The notes below the pieces were generated by a model. It had not been told where the DNA came from and searched no databases. It saw only the letters and a program-made list of their open reading frames with translations. Position numbers and translations under genes: made by a program. Shown here one piece after another: positions 44,288-53,501 of a stretch of DNA of 64,000 nt. Position 1 is the stretch's first letter. Each line of letters starts with the position of its first letter. The DNA is from CAKRJP01 sp963634745 (lineage in GTDB: Bacteria > Bacillota > Clostridia > Lachnospirales > Lachnospiraceae): contig CAVHCX010000002.1 in NCBI GenBank assembly GCA_963634745.1, forward strand, positions 1 to 64,000, read 5' to 3'.

Positions 44288-45660
44288 GCGGTCCTTTTTT
44301 CTATCTTTCTCATATGCATAATATAAATCACAAAAAGGATTCCTCCGGTAAAGATCCAGGAGGCCACATATACCCACATGAGCATCTCAAAACTAGGCCA
44401 GATCCGGTAGATAGTTACGAGCCATATCAAACGAAATACCACGGTGCCTAATATGGTTACCACGGAAGGCTCTATAGATTTACCCATACCTCGAAGAGCC
44501 GCACTCTCCACCTCGTAGGTCGCTGTAAGGCCTTCTAAGGCACAAACCTGATGGAGTCTGGTAATTCCAAATGCTGCCACAGCTGCGCTGGTCGTATAGA
44601 TACCTACAAAAAAATCATCCCAGATCATAAAGATCATACTAAGGAGTTCCGAAAATACGAGGCCAAAGACCATGCATTCCCGGAAGATTTTCTTACATCT
44701 TTTAATATTTCCTGCTCCAAAATTTTGACTGGTAAAGGTCACTGCCGCCTGGGCAAAGGCCACTGCCAGAGCATAGGAAAAGTATTCAAAATTGATGGCT
44801 AAGGAAGATCCGGCAATAGCATTCTCCCCATAGGAATTAATTCCACTCTGGATAAATACATTGGATACCGAGAAAATTGCCCCCTGGATTCCCGACGGAA
44901 CACCGATGGACATAATTCTCTTTATTTCCTCCGGATCTATATGCATCTTCCGAAAAGAGAATCCAAACTCGTCCTTTCTTCTATGCAAGTGAATGACTAC
45001 CAAGGATGCACTTAAAATATTGGCCATCCATGTAGCCAGGGCAACTCCCGCCACCCCAAGATGGGCCCCGATGACAAAGACCAGATTTAAAATAACATTT
45101 AAAACTCCGGATATCAGGAGATAATACATGGGCCGCTTGCTGTCTCCGTAACTTCTTAGGATGGCTCCTCCGAAATTATAGATTAACATAAAGGGTACGC
45201 TCAAACAGTAAATTCGAAAATAAAGAAGGGACTGGTCGATCACGCTGTCCGGCGTTCCTGAAAGCTCCAGGATGGGTTTAGCGGTTACCATACCGACAAG
45301 CATCAATAAAATTCCAAGAATCAGACTGAAGCTGAGTATGCTATGGACCATACTGCTAATCTGCTCTCTCTTATTCTGTCCGATCAGATTAGCCAATACC
45401 GCATTGGGGCCCACCGACAAACCCGTGATCAGGTTGACATAAATACCCACCAGGGCTGCACAGCTTCCCACTGCCGCCAGAGCCGTGGATCCGGCAAATC
45501 GTCCTACCACGGCCACGTCCGCAGAGTTAAATAATTGCTGAAGAATACTGCTGAAGGCTAAGGGAACTGCAAATAGGATTAATTTCCCTGCCAGGCCTCC
45601 GTTTAACATGTCCATTTCTTTCGACTTACTCATGTCACTCATCTCTTTCCCATGAAACAA
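44284..45660 (-). CDS. MATE family efflux transporter
   Basis: This 458-residue, 12-span MATE protein has GRFAGSTALAAVGS, ILRSYGDSKRPMYYL and QNFGAGNIKRCKK in the expected places. The exact start is uncertain: ATGs at 45660, 45642 and 45633 all follow purine-rich DNA (GGGAAAGAG). It converges on the marR-linked MATE gene with a four-base overlap of stop codons. It lies 82 bases downstream of the metallo-hydrolase on the same strand. Sequence similarity to its neighbour is only family-level, so this is not a recent local duplication. Confidence 0.93.
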   Translation of the reverse strand: MFHGKEMSDMSKSKEMDMLNGGLAGKLILFAVPLAFSSILQQLFNSADVAVVGRFAGSTALAAVGSCAALVGIYVNLITGLSVGPNAVLANLIGQNKREQISSMVHSILSFSLILGILLMLVGMVTAKPILELSGTPDSVIDQSLLYFRIYCLSVPFMLIYNFGGAILRSYGDSKRPMYYLLISGVLNVILNLVFVIGAHLGVAGVALATWMANILSASLVVIHLHRRKDEFGFSFRKMHIDPEEIKRIMSIGVPSGIQGAIFSVSNVFIQSGINSYGENAIAGSSLAINFEYFSYALAVAFAQAAVTFTSQNFGAGNIKRCKKIFRECMVFGLVFSELLSMIFMIWDDFFVGIYTTSAAVAAFGITRLHQVCALEGLTATYEVESAALRGMGKSIEPSVVTILGTVVFRLIWLVTIYRIWPSFEMLMWVYVASWIFTGGILFVIYIMHMRKIEKRTA

Positions 45661-45742
45661 CTATTTACTAGCACATCATTTGATTATAGGCGCATTATAC
45701 GCTTCCAAAGCAAAGTCCGTAAAGTATTTTTTTATTTTCATG

Positions 45743-46543
45743 CTATAATTCTAATTTATCAAGATCATCCGGCACATAGAGATTTCCTGAAAAATAAGGT
45801 TTTCCTTCTTCTGTATAAAGTTTCTTTCTTTCCTTAATATTCTTATCTTCCGTATGATAGAGCACCAGGTTCTTTACCCCCAAACTTTCTGCCAGCTGGC
45901 AGGCATCCTTGGCTGTGGAATGGTGTTTCTCATAAGGCGAGAAAATATCTGCTTGGGAATAAAGACAGAAGGCCTCGTGAAGGAGCCAGGTGCTGTTTCT
46001 TGCGTATGTTTCCTGGCAAGGGGTATAAGGCTCGTCGCCGCAGCAGGTCAGCTTCTTGCCCTCTCCCATGTCCATACTAAATCCAAATTGCTTGTCCTTG
46101 GTGGACTGAATATCAAAGAAGGTTACCTTTCTTCCAAGTACCTCCCTTGTTTCTCCATCCTCCACGGTCACCAAATGAATGCGGCTTCCGATATGCTTAA
46201 TGACCTTCTTCTGAAGAAGCATGTCTGCCATGGTGTGTAGGATCCGGATGACTTCCTCATGACCATAGATAGTGACCTCTCCATCAAAATTTCCCTTGTT
46301 GATATTCTGACCAAACAGACGGATGAGCCATACCACCCCCATGATATGGTCTACGTGTTTGTGGGTCACGAAAATCGTTTCGATCTTCTTCCAGTCTACC
46401 CCGCCATATTTTAGCTGATGCAAAATACCATTGCCGCCTCCTGCATCCACCAGAAAATATCTCTCATCCTCTCCCAAGGCGAAACAGGTATTGTAGCATT
46501 CTGTAACCAAGGCATTTCCCGTTCCTAAAATTGTAAGTTCCAT
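45743..46543 (-). CDS. Metallo-beta-lactamase fold hydrolase (RNase Z-like)
   Basis: This 266-residue hydrolase has the zinc-binding THKHVDHIMG (HxHxDH form) near residue 60, CCGDEPYTP as the later Asp ligand region, and HHSTAKDACQLA and LYHTED with further His ligands. LTILGTGNA at the start is typical of the RNase Z/ElaC and YhfI group. It may process tRNA 3' ends or hydrolyse a phosphodiester, but the RNase Z exosite arm is not obvious, so a generic call is safer. Confidence 0.82.
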   Translation of the reverse strand: MELTILGTGNALVTECYNTCFALGEDERYFLVDAGGGNGILHQLKYGGVDWKKIETIFVTHKHVDHIMGVVWLIRLFGQNINKGNFDGEVTIYGHEEVIRILHTMADMLLQKKVIKHIGSRIHLVTVEDGETREVLGRKVTFFDIQSTKDKQFGFSMDMGEGKKLTCCGDEPYTPCQETYARNSTWLLHEAFCLYSQADIFSPYEKHHSTAKDACQLAESLGVKNLVLYHTEDKNIKERKKLYTEEGKPYFSGNLYVPDDLDKLEL

Positions 46544-46585
46544 CTTCTCTTCTCCTTCTACTTTAAAAGCGCCTACTTTTCTACT

Positions 46586-46637
46586 GAAAAACCGTCAAAC
46601 AGGACCTTTCTTATCAAGGGATCTCATTTGACGGTTT
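46586..46637 (-). terminator. Terminator after leuS
   Basis: AAACCGTCAAA and TTTGACGGTTT arms with a 27-base loop that can fold further; TTTTTC follows on the minus strand. Confidence 0.85.
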
Positions 46638-46677
46638 CTCTCGCAAATTCTCTAATTATAAAATTGCATTTTTATTT

Positions 46678-49107
46678 CTATTTCTGAACAATATTGATGA
46701 TCTTCTTTGGTACGTAAATTTCTTTTACGATCGTACCGGTAAGCTTATCAGCAATAGCTTCTTTTCCGGCTGCAATGGCATCTTCTTTTGAAATGTCTAC
46801 AGGAATAGAGATGACTGCTCTGGTCTTTCCATTGATCTGAACAGGTACCTGGATCTCATCATCCTTCATTGCCTCCTCATCGTAGGTCGGCCATCCTGCA
46901 GTAAATACACTGCCCTCATGTCCTAACTGCTCCCAGATTTCCTCTGCAATATGAGGAGCAAATGGAGATAAGAGGACTGCTAGAGTAGATAAGGTCTCTT
47001 TGTCAACCCCTCCCTCTTTCTTAGCGATCTGCACCAGGTTGTTATTATGCTCCATAAAGCCTGAGATTGCAGTATTTAAGCTGAAGCTCTCCAAACGAGT
47101 GGTAATGTCTTTTACCATCTTGTGGCGTTCCTTGATCATTTCCTTCGTAGCCTGGATATCGGCATCCTTGCTGTCCATTACCAGGTTCCATACTCTCTTA
47201 AGGAAACGGTTTACACCATCAATTCCTCTGTCATCCCACTCTGCATCCAACTCCGGCGGTCCTACAAAGAGCTCATACATTCTAAGGGAATCACATCCGT
47301 AATCTCTTACAAGATCATCAGGAGAAACTACATTTCCCTTAGACTTACTCATCTTAATACCGTTCTTTCCGGTAATCATTCCCTGGTTAAAGAGCTTCTT
47401 AAATGGCTCATCAAAGTCGATGGCTCCGATGTCATATAAGAACTTGGTATAGAATCTTGAATAAAGCAAATGAAGGACTGCATGTTCTACACCACCGATA
47501 TACATATCTACCGGAAGATACTCATCTGCCTTTTCCTTAGATACTAAGGCTTCTGTATTGTGATTATCCACATAACGCAGGAAGTACCAGGAAGATCCGG
47601 CCCACTGAGGCATGGTATTGGTCTCTCTCTTTGCCGGCTTTCCACACTGCGGGCATGAGCAGTCAACCCACTCATCAATGGCTGCAAGCGGAGACTCTCC
47701 GGTTCCTGTAGGCTCGTAGGAATCTACCTCCGGCAGGCGAAGCGGAAGCTCTTCTTCCGGTACCGGCACATTTCCGCAATCCGGGCAATGTACGATCGGA
47801 ATCGGCTCTCCCCAATAACGCTGACGGGAGAATACCCAGTCACGAAGCTTATAATTTACAGTCGCACGACCGAAGCCCTTCTCCTCAATAATATGGGGAG
47901 CTTCTTTCTTAAGTACGGAAGATTCCATACCATTCCAGTCGCCGGAATTGATCATAATACCGGAAGCCTCTGTATAGGCCTCTGTCATATTCTCGATCTC
48001 TACGCCGTCCTTTGCAATTACCTGAATAATCGGGATATCGAACTTGGTGGCAAATTCAAAGTCACGGTCATCGTGGGCAGGTACACACATGATGGCACCT
48101 GTACCATAATCAGCCAGTACATAGTCAGACAACCAGATCGGGGTCTTCTTTCCGTTTAATGGATTAATGGCATAGCTTCCTGTAAATACACCGGTCTTTT
48201 CTTTATCCTGCATACGGTCTACGTTAGACTTCATAGAAGCATCGAAGATATACTTTTCAACAGCCTCTCTGGTCTCATCTGTAGCCAGTTCTTTTGCAAG
48301 TGCATGCTCAGGTGCAAGTACCATAAAGGTTGCTCCCCAAAGGGTATCCGGTCTTGTGGTATATACGGTAATCTTCTCGTCTCTTCCTTCTACAGGAAAG
48401 TCTACCTCTGCACCGTAAGATTTACCGATCCAGTCGGTCTGCATCTTCTTAACCTTCTCCGGCCAATCCAATTTATCCAGGTCATTTAAGAGTCTGTCTG
48501 CATACTTAGTGATGCGAAGCATCCACTGACGAAGGTTCTTCTTGGTAACTTCAGAACCGCAGCGCTCACATTTTCCACCGACAACCTCTTCATTTGCAAG
48601 ACCGGTCTTACAAGATGGGCACCAGTTAATCGGGAATTCCTTCTCGTAGGCTAGGCCTTCCTTAAACATCTTTACAAAAATCCACTGGGTCCACTTATAG
48701 AATTCAGGATCTGTTGTATTTACCTCGCGGTCCCAATCATAGAGGGCAGAAATCTCATTGATCTGTCTCTTAATGTTGGAAACATTCTGGGCGGTAGAAA
48801 CTGCCGGGTGAACTCCCATCTTGATGGCATAGTTCTCTGCCGGAAGTCCGAAGGCATCCCATCCCATGGGATGAATGATATAATAGCCCTGCTGTAATTT
48901 ATATCTGCTCCATACATCAGAAATTACATAACCTCTCCAATGTCCTACATGAAGACCATTTCCTGAAGGATATGGGAACATATCTAAGCAATAATACTTG
49001 TCTCTCTTGCTTCCATCTTCCTTAACTTCCACGTTTACTGGATGTTTTTGCCAGTTCTCACGCCACTTTTTTTCAATTGCCTTATGGTTATAAGGTATCT
49101 TTGACAT
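46678..49107 (-). CDS. leuS: Leucyl-tRNA synthetase
   Basis: This 809-residue class I aminoacyl-tRNA synthetase has the HIGH-type motif GNGLHVGHWRGY at about 50-61, an editing domain (TTRPDTLWGATFMVLAPEH), zinc-like Cys pairs (CPSCKTG and CERCGSE), and KMSKSKGNVVSPDD for the KMSKS loop. The C-terminal anticodon-binding and LeuS-specific domains end in IVKEIYVPKKIINIV. AAGGAGGAC precedes the ATG. The upstream region has a strong promoter but no T-box signature. Confidence 0.98.
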   Translation of the reverse strand: MSKIPYNHKAIEKKWRENWQKHPVNVEVKEDGSKRDKYYCLDMFPYPSGNGLHVGHWRGYVISDVWSRYKLQQGYYIIHPMGWDAFGLPAENYAIKMGVHPAVSTAQNVSNIKRQINEISALYDWDREVNTTDPEFYKWTQWIFVKMFKEGLAYEKEFPINWCPSCKTGLANEEVVGGKCERCGSEVTKKNLRQWMLRITKYADRLLNDLDKLDWPEKVKKMQTDWIGKSYGAEVDFPVEGRDEKITVYTTRPDTLWGATFMVLAPEHALAKELATDETREAVEKYIFDASMKSNVDRMQDKEKTGVFTGSYAINPLNGKKTPIWLSDYVLADYGTGAIMCVPAHDDRDFEFATKFDIPIIQVIAKDGVEIENMTEAYTEASGIMINSGDWNGMESSVLKKEAPHIIEEKGFGRATVNYKLRDWVFSRQRYWGEPIPIVHCPDCGNVPVPEEELPLRLPEVDSYEPTGTGESPLAAIDEWVDCSCPQCGKPAKRETNTMPQWAGSSWYFLRYVDNHNTEALVSKEKADEYLPVDMYIGGVEHAVLHLLYSRFYTKFLYDIGAIDFDEPFKKLFNQGMITGKNGIKMSKSKGNVVSPDDLVRDYGCDSLRMYELFVGPPELDAEWDDRGIDGVNRFLKRVWNLVMDSKDADIQATKEMIKERHKMVKDITTRLESFSLNTAISGFMEHNNNLVQIAKKEGGVDKETLSTLAVLLSPFAPHIAEEIWEQLGHEGSVFTAGWPTYDEEAMKDDEIQVPVQINGKTRAVISIPVDISKEDAIAAGKEAIADKLTGTIVKEIYVPKKIINIVQK

Positions 49108-49181
49108 GTGATTGTCCTCCTTAAATATAATCTAAAAAGCCTTTATAGCTTTAAATTTCCATATAAATTCGTACCTTACCT

Positions 49182-49210
49182 ATTATATTTACTACCTTAT
49201 AATTAGTCAA
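49182..49210 (-). promoter_or_regulatory. Promoter of leuS
   Basis: TTGACT-N17-TATAAT on the minus strand, about 75 bases before leuS. Confidence 0.8.
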
Positions 49211-49286
49211 GTTGTTGACCTATTTTCAGCTTGTAAAAAAGTCCTAAATTTTTGTCGATTTTTATGAAATTATTATGTATTTCGTA

Positions 49287-49315
49287 TTGTTTGACCCAAG
49301 TCTTTCGTGTATAAT
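49287..49315 (+). promoter_or_regulatory. Promoter of the small P-loop gene
   Basis: TTGTTT-N17-TATAAT on the plus strand. The leader holds a short TACTGA/TCAGTA hairpin. Confidence 0.6.
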
Positions 49316-49376
49316 GAACATTAGTTAATCGTACTGAAAGCTCTCAGTATAATATACAGGTAAAGGAGTGATTGCC

Positions 49377-49793
49377 ATGGTAAATTTATTAACAGGTCCA
49401 AAAGGCAGCGGAAAAACACAGCAGATGATTGAGCTTGCGAATGCTCAGGTAAAGGAACGCAACGGTAATGTCGTTTTTATTAAAAAGACTCATCGTGATA
49501 CCGCCAGCGTTTCTTTTGATGTTCGTACAATTTGTATGGATGATTATCCGGCCATCAGTAATATTGACGGATATGTAGGATTTTTATATGGAATGTACAG
49601 TTCCAACAGTGATATTCAATGTGTACTCATTGACGGACTTTTAAAACATGCAGATATTTCCACCGAGAATGTACCTGAATTTGTTGAGAGACTTAAAAAA
49701 TTATCTGAGGACTGCGGCATTGATTTCTATGTCAGCTTAAGCGCCGAGAAGGATGCACTTGCAGGACTTGACGGAGTTACTTATTTAAATTAA
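49377..49793 (+). CDS. Small P-loop NTPase-like protein of unknown function
   Basis: This 138-residue protein starts with MVNLLTGPKGSGKTQQ, a textbook Walker A at residues 7-14. A likely Walker B strand is CVLIDGLLK near residue 82. The size and order resemble a minimal RecA- or thymidine-kinase-like nucleotide-binding core, and the end (YVSLSAEKDAL) fits a last beta strand. I do not recognise a named family. The ATG at 49377 is chosen from AAGGAG eight bases upstream; a GTG three codons earlier overlaps that site. It is monocistronic with a terminator, divergent from leuS. Confidence 0.8.
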   Translation: MVNLLTGPKGSGKTQQMIELANAQVKERNGNVVFIKKTHRDTASVSFDVRTICMDDYPAISNIDGYVGFLYGMYSSNSDIQCVLIDGLLKHADISTENVPEFVERLKKLSEDCGIDFYVSLSAEKDALAGLDGVTYLN

Positions 49794-49815
49794 GGACTCT
49801 TTTTATGCAATTTTT

Positions 49816-49860
49816 AAGAGCTTCAAGGATACCTCTTTTGTATCTTTGAAGCTCTTTTTT
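49816..49860 (+). terminator. Terminator after the P-loop gene
   Basis: AAGAGCTTCAAGGATA and TATCTTTGAAGCTCTT arms followed by a T-run; it also serves the converging PHP gene. Confidence 0.92.
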
Positions 49861-49879
49861 ATTATTTGTGATTTGCTAT

Positions 49880-50602
49880 CTACAATTCTCGGTTTGTATG
49901 CCCTTTGATGGCATCCCTTGATCGGTTTAATACCAATTCTTCCGGGAAATCTACTTCTGTAAGAAGCTCTCTTGCCAAGTCAAACTCCCCAATCTGCACA
50001 TCCATATGGGAGTCTGTATCCATGATAATAGGGACTCCATATTTCTTGCAAAGACCAAGCATCTCTAAGTCTCTGGGTCTTGCATCCACCCTGCTTCCTC
50101 CCGGCACCAAGGAGTGATTATTAAGCTCTAAAACCTTCCCGTATTCCTTGGCTCCCTTTACCAGGGCCTCATAATCCAGGTCATACCTTCCGTCATCGGG
50201 ATGACCAATAATATTGACATAGGGATTCTTCATGACATTTAAATAAGCAGCCGTATTTTTTTCCTTTGTCATAGGCTTAATACAAGGTATATGAAGGCTT
50301 GCAATCACCACATCCATTTGGGAAAGGGTCTTCCCGGAAAGATCGATATCCCCCTTTTCATTTAAGATGTTCACCTCTGACCCCAAAAGTAATTCAATTC
50401 CGTACATCTGTCTTGGAACAATCTTCAAATTATCAAAATAAAACTGATGACAGGTTCCCGGCATCATAGGAGCATGATCCGTAATTCCTAAAACTTCCAA
50501 ACCCTTGTCTGCCGCTGCTCTTGCCATCTCGCGAAGGCTGCAATAAGCATGCCCACTGGCAAGGGTATGGGTATGTAAATCCATAACTGCCTGATATCTC
50601 AT
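49880..50602 (-). CDS. PHP domain phosphatase/hydrolase (YcdX-like)
   Basis: This 240-residue PHP-fold metallohydrolase has DLHTHTLASGHAY at the N-terminus, ITDHAP, VIASLH, IIGHPDDGRY and MDTDSHMD, together giving the His/Asp ligands of a trinuclear metal site as in E. coli YcdX. Substrate is unknown; relatives are phosphatases or part of DNA polymerase X/III. It is monocistronic and lies convergent to the P-loop gene. Confidence 0.9.
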   Translation of the reverse strand: MRYQAVMDLHTHTLASGHAYCSLREMARAAADKGLEVLGITDHAPMMPGTCHQFYFDNLKIVPRQMYGIELLLGSEVNILNEKGDIDLSGKTLSQMDVVIASLHIPCIKPMTKEKNTAAYLNVMKNPYVNIIGHPDDGRYDLDYEALVKGAKEYGKVLELNNHSLVPGGSRVDARPRDLEMLGLCKKYGVPIIMDTDSHMDVQIGEFDLARELLTEVDFPEELVLNRSRDAIKGHTNREL

Positions 50603-50806
50603 AATCTATCTCCTTTCCAACTAAGGCCCTCTCTAAAAAGCATTTTGGGCCTTGCTCCTTATCTTAATTCCTCAGTCAAACTTTGGCAAGAAGGCTTAAA
50701 AATATTTAACGAAAGATTGTTTTATTTTTATCTTTCACTCTTGGGTCTTCGGGGGTATAATGGTCTTCGATTCTAAAGTAATTTACACCTGAAGAGGATT
50801 TATGAC

Positions 50807-52171
50807 ATGAGTAAAACACAAGAGGATTTGACCATTGGAAATCCTATGAAAATTATTTTTCGCTTCACCCTGCCTATTTTTATCGGCAATGTATTCCAGC
50901 AGTTTTATAACATGGCCGACACCATGATCGTGGGAAAATTTGTAGGAAATAATGCCTTGGCCGCCGTGGGAAGTACCGGAACCATTATGTTTTTGATTTA
51001 CGGATTTGTGGTCGGTATGACCGCCGGTTTTTCGGTTCCTATTGCCCAAAAGTTCGGAGCCGGAAATATGAAGGAGATGAAGTCTGCCGTATCGGGAGCC
51101 GGCATTCTCTCCCTTGTAGTAGGGCTCTTTTTGACGGTGGCCTTTATTGTCTTTATGAAGCCACTTCTTAATATTATGAACACTCCTGCTGATATTTATG
51201 ATAATGCCTACCGCTATATCATTATAGTCAGTGCCGGCATCCTGGCACAGATGCTCTATAATTTACTGTCCAGCATTTTAAGGGCCATCGGCAACAGTAA
51301 GCTGCCCCTTGTATTTTTGATTATCAGTGCCCTCTTAAATATTGTCCTGGATCTTTTATTGATCATTGTATTCCATATGGGGGTGGCCGGAGCCGCCTAC
51401 GCTACCATCATCTCCCAGGGAATCGCAGGTATCCTGTGCTTTTTCTATATCGTGGCAAAGGTTCCGATTCTCCACCTAAGTCGGGAGGATTGGAAAATTA
51501 ATAAGAGCATTTACTTGTTACAATTAAAAATCGGGATTCCCATGGCCCTCCAGTATTCCATCACAGCCATCGGAACCATGATGGTACAGTCTGCCCTTAA
51601 TATCCTAGGATCCACTATTGTGGCCGCCTACACGGCTGCCAGCAAGATTGAGCAGGTATTAACCCAGGCCTATGTGGCCATGGGCACTACCATGTCCACC
51701 TATGCGGCCCAGAATATGGGAGCCGGAGATGTCAAGCGGATCCGGGAGGGCTTTAAGGCCAATACTATAATCGGTATCTTTTACTCTATGTTGGCCACCG
51801 CCATCTGTATGACCGTGGGCAAGTATATGACCATTTTCTTTGTATCAGAAAATGTTTCAACGATTATGGCTTCCGTTGACACCTACTTAAAATGTGAGTC
51901 CCTATTTTTTATACCTCTAACCTATGTCAATATTTACCGCAATGGAATTCAAGGATTAGGATATGCCTTCCTGCCTATGATGGCAGGCGTTGCAGAGCTT
52001 ATCGGCCGTGGTGTGGTTGCCATCCTAGCCTCCCAGCAAAGGAGCTATCTGGGGGTTTGTTTTGCCAGCCCTGCCGCATGGATCCTTGCCACTGCCCTTT
52101 TACTGGCTATGTATTTCCATATTATGAACAAGGACATGCGACGGATTTTCGGAACCAACGGAAAAAACTAA
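50807..52171 (+). CDS. MATE family efflux transporter
   Basis: This 454-residue, 12-span MATE protein is the third in 9 kb. It shows GKFVGNNALAAVGSTG, LRAIGNSKLPLVF and QNMGAGDVKRIREG at the conserved loops and the PIFIGNVFQQFYNMADTMIVG start typical of the DinF/NorM-like clade. GAGG precedes the ATG by nine bases. It stands alone, ahead of a hairpin and the tRNA-Pro gene. Substrate unknown. Confidence 0.94.
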   Translation: MSKTQEDLTIGNPMKIIFRFTLPIFIGNVFQQFYNMADTMIVGKFVGNNALAAVGSTGTIMFLIYGFVVGMTAGFSVPIAQKFGAGNMKEMKSAVSGAGILSLVVGLFLTVAFIVFMKPLLNIMNTPADIYDNAYRYIIIVSAGILAQMLYNLLSSILRAIGNSKLPLVFLIISALLNIVLDLLLIIVFHMGVAGAAYATIISQGIAGILCFFYIVAKVPILHLSREDWKINKSIYLLQLKIGIPMALQYSITAIGTMMVQSALNILGSTIVAAYTAASKIEQVLTQAYVAMGTTMSTYAAQNMGAGDVKRIREGFKANTIIGIFYSMLATAICMTVGKYMTIFFVSENVSTIMASVDTYLKCESLFFIPLTYVNIYRNGIQGLGYAFLPMMAGVAELIGRGVVAILASQQRSYLGVCFASPAAWILATALLLAMYFHIMNKDMRRIFGTNGKN

Positions 52172-52210
52172 GTTTTTCTTGCAATCTTTAGGATTCTATG
52201 GTTAAATAAT

Positions 52211-52250
52211 AAGTGGTCTGACGAATACATCAGACCACTTATATATGTTT
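52211..52250 (+). terminator. Hairpin after the MATE gene
   Basis: AAGTGGTCTGA and TCAGACCACTT around an eight-base loop, followed by ATATATGTTTT. The U-tract is imperfect and the tRNA starts directly behind it. Confidence 0.7.
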
Positions 52251-52251
52251 T

Positions 52252-52326
52252 CGGGGTATGGCTCAGTTTGGTTAGAGCGCACGGCTGGGGGCCGTGAGGT
52301 CGCAGGTTCGAATCCTGTTACCCCGA
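52252..52326 (+). tRNA. tRNA-Pro (anticodon GGG)
   Basis: A full cloverleaf is visible: acceptor CGGGGTA with TACCCCG and discriminator A, D-arm GCTC/GAGC, anticodon stem CACGG/CCGTG with loop CTGGGGG (anticodon GGG), and T-arm GCAGG TTCGAAT CCTGT. C1-G72 and A73 agree with bacterial tRNA-Pro. The CCA end is not encoded. It reads CCC and CCU codons. Confidence 0.95.
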
Positions 52327-52345
52327 TTTTTTATTGGACAAGAAA

Positions 52346-52377
52346 GGGAGCTGCACGCCTGGCAGCCCCCTTTTTTT
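52346..52377 (+). terminator. Terminator after tRNA-Pro
   Basis: GGGAGCTGC and GCAGCCCCC arms with a short loop, followed by seven T. Confidence 0.9.
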
Positions 52378-52391
52378 GTCTTCTTAAGTTC

Positions 52392-53501
52392 TTATTCAAG
52401 AGTAAGTAATTCTTCGATTAATTTCGCTCCATTTTCAAGGTCTTCTACCCTTGTATATTCCTTGGTCGAATGAACCTGGTACATGCCGCAGGATAAGACA
52501 AGACCCTTGATTCCTCGCTTTGCCAGGCTATTATTATCACTGCCTCCAAAGGTACTTCCTACCTGGCCTAAAAATCCAAGTCTTTCACATACCTTCTGAA
52601 ATCTTACAAGTGCCGGGGCATCTTTTGGAGTCTCATAAGCTACCAGGTGGACCTCCACATCCATGTGGATCTCCCCTCCGGCTCGCTTGGCTTCCTCCTC
52701 AAAAATCTTCTTGCAATCATCCACACAAGCTAAGGCTTTCTTGTGATCATAGCTTCGAATCTCTCCTGTTAGCAGGCAAGACTCCGGCACAATATTGGTT
52801 CCGATTCCCCCTCCAATAGTTCCGATATTAAAAGTGGTCTCCGGGTCTACATATCCCATAGGAAGGCGGCTGATGGCCTTGGCTGCGATCTGAATGGCAT
52901 GGATCCCCTGCTCAGGCGCAAAGCCTGCATGGGAAGCCTTTCCCTTCACCCCTGCCCGAATAGATATAATAGAAGGCGCTCTTCTTGCTGCACTTCCTAC
53001 CGGTCCTGACAGGTCCAACACATAGGCCTCTTTTGCTTCTATTTTTGAATAATCAAAAACCTCAGCCCCCTTGGTATATAATTCCTCACCAATGGTAAAA
53101 AGGACCTCGATTTTCCCATGGGGCTTTCCACTCTTTAAGACCCCTCGGATTCCATATAGGATTTCCAAAATTCCGCAAATATCATCGGCCCCTAAGACCG
53201 TATCTCCCTTAGAGTAAATGTATCCATCCTCCTCTAAGATTGCCCTCTTACCGGTTCCGGGTTCCACCACATCCATATGGGCACAAAGAAGGATAGGGGG
53301 AATCTTACAGCCCGGGCTTTTCTCAATAAAGCCATAGATATTTCCGGCATTTCCTCCGTAGAAGGAAGCAGCCTCATCTTCTTCCGCGTGAAAGCCAAGC
53401 CCCTTAAGTTCCCTTAAGATCCAGTCTGCGGTTTGTCTCTCCTTAAAGCTTACGGAATCAAAGCCAACCAATTCTATAAAATCATCTACTATATTTGTCA
53501 T
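52392..53501 (-). CDS. M20 family metallopeptidase (PepT-like)
   Basis: This 369-residue di-zinc peptidase or deacylase has HMDVVEPG near residue 74, GADDICG for the bridging Asp, TIGEELY with the catalytic Glu, LDLSGPVG, and a late QVHSTKEY His ligand. Closest in style to tripeptidase PepT-like M20/M25 proteins. It overlaps the ABC ATPase gene by four bases and is the last gene of the operon that begins with the solute-binding lipoprotein. There it may cut imported peptides or remove an acyl group from an N-acylated amino acid. M20 members do both, and the sequence does not decide. Confidence 0.9.
   Translation of the reverse strand: MTNIVDDFIELVGFDSVSFKERQTADWILRELKGLGFHAEEDEAASFYGGNAGNIYGFIEKSPGCKIPPILLCAHMDVVEPGTGKRAILEEDGYIYSKGDTVLGADDICGILEILYGIRGVLKSGKPHGKIEVLFTIGEELYTKGAEVFDYSKIEAKEAYVLDLSGPVGSAARRAPSIISIRAGVKGKASHAGFAPEQGIHAIQIAAKAISRLPMGYVDPETTFNIGTIGGGIGTNIVPESCLLTGEIRSYDHKKALACVDDCKKIFEEEAKRAGGEIHMDVEVHLVAYETPKDAPALVRFQKVCERLGFLGQVGSTFGGSDNNSLAKRGIKGLVLSCGMYQVHSTKEYTRVEDLENGAKLIEELLTLE

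Noticed and set aside
49108..49260. T-box leader before leuS
   Set aside because: Many Firmicutes synthetase genes have one, but no GGGTGG-type antiterminator sequence or long leader is present; the promoter lies only about 75 bases upstream.
52252..52326. tRNA-Pro as an integration site for an element covering the Cys operon
   Set aside because: No integrase and no repeat of the tRNA 3' end were found on either side of the operon, and base composition does not change visibly.
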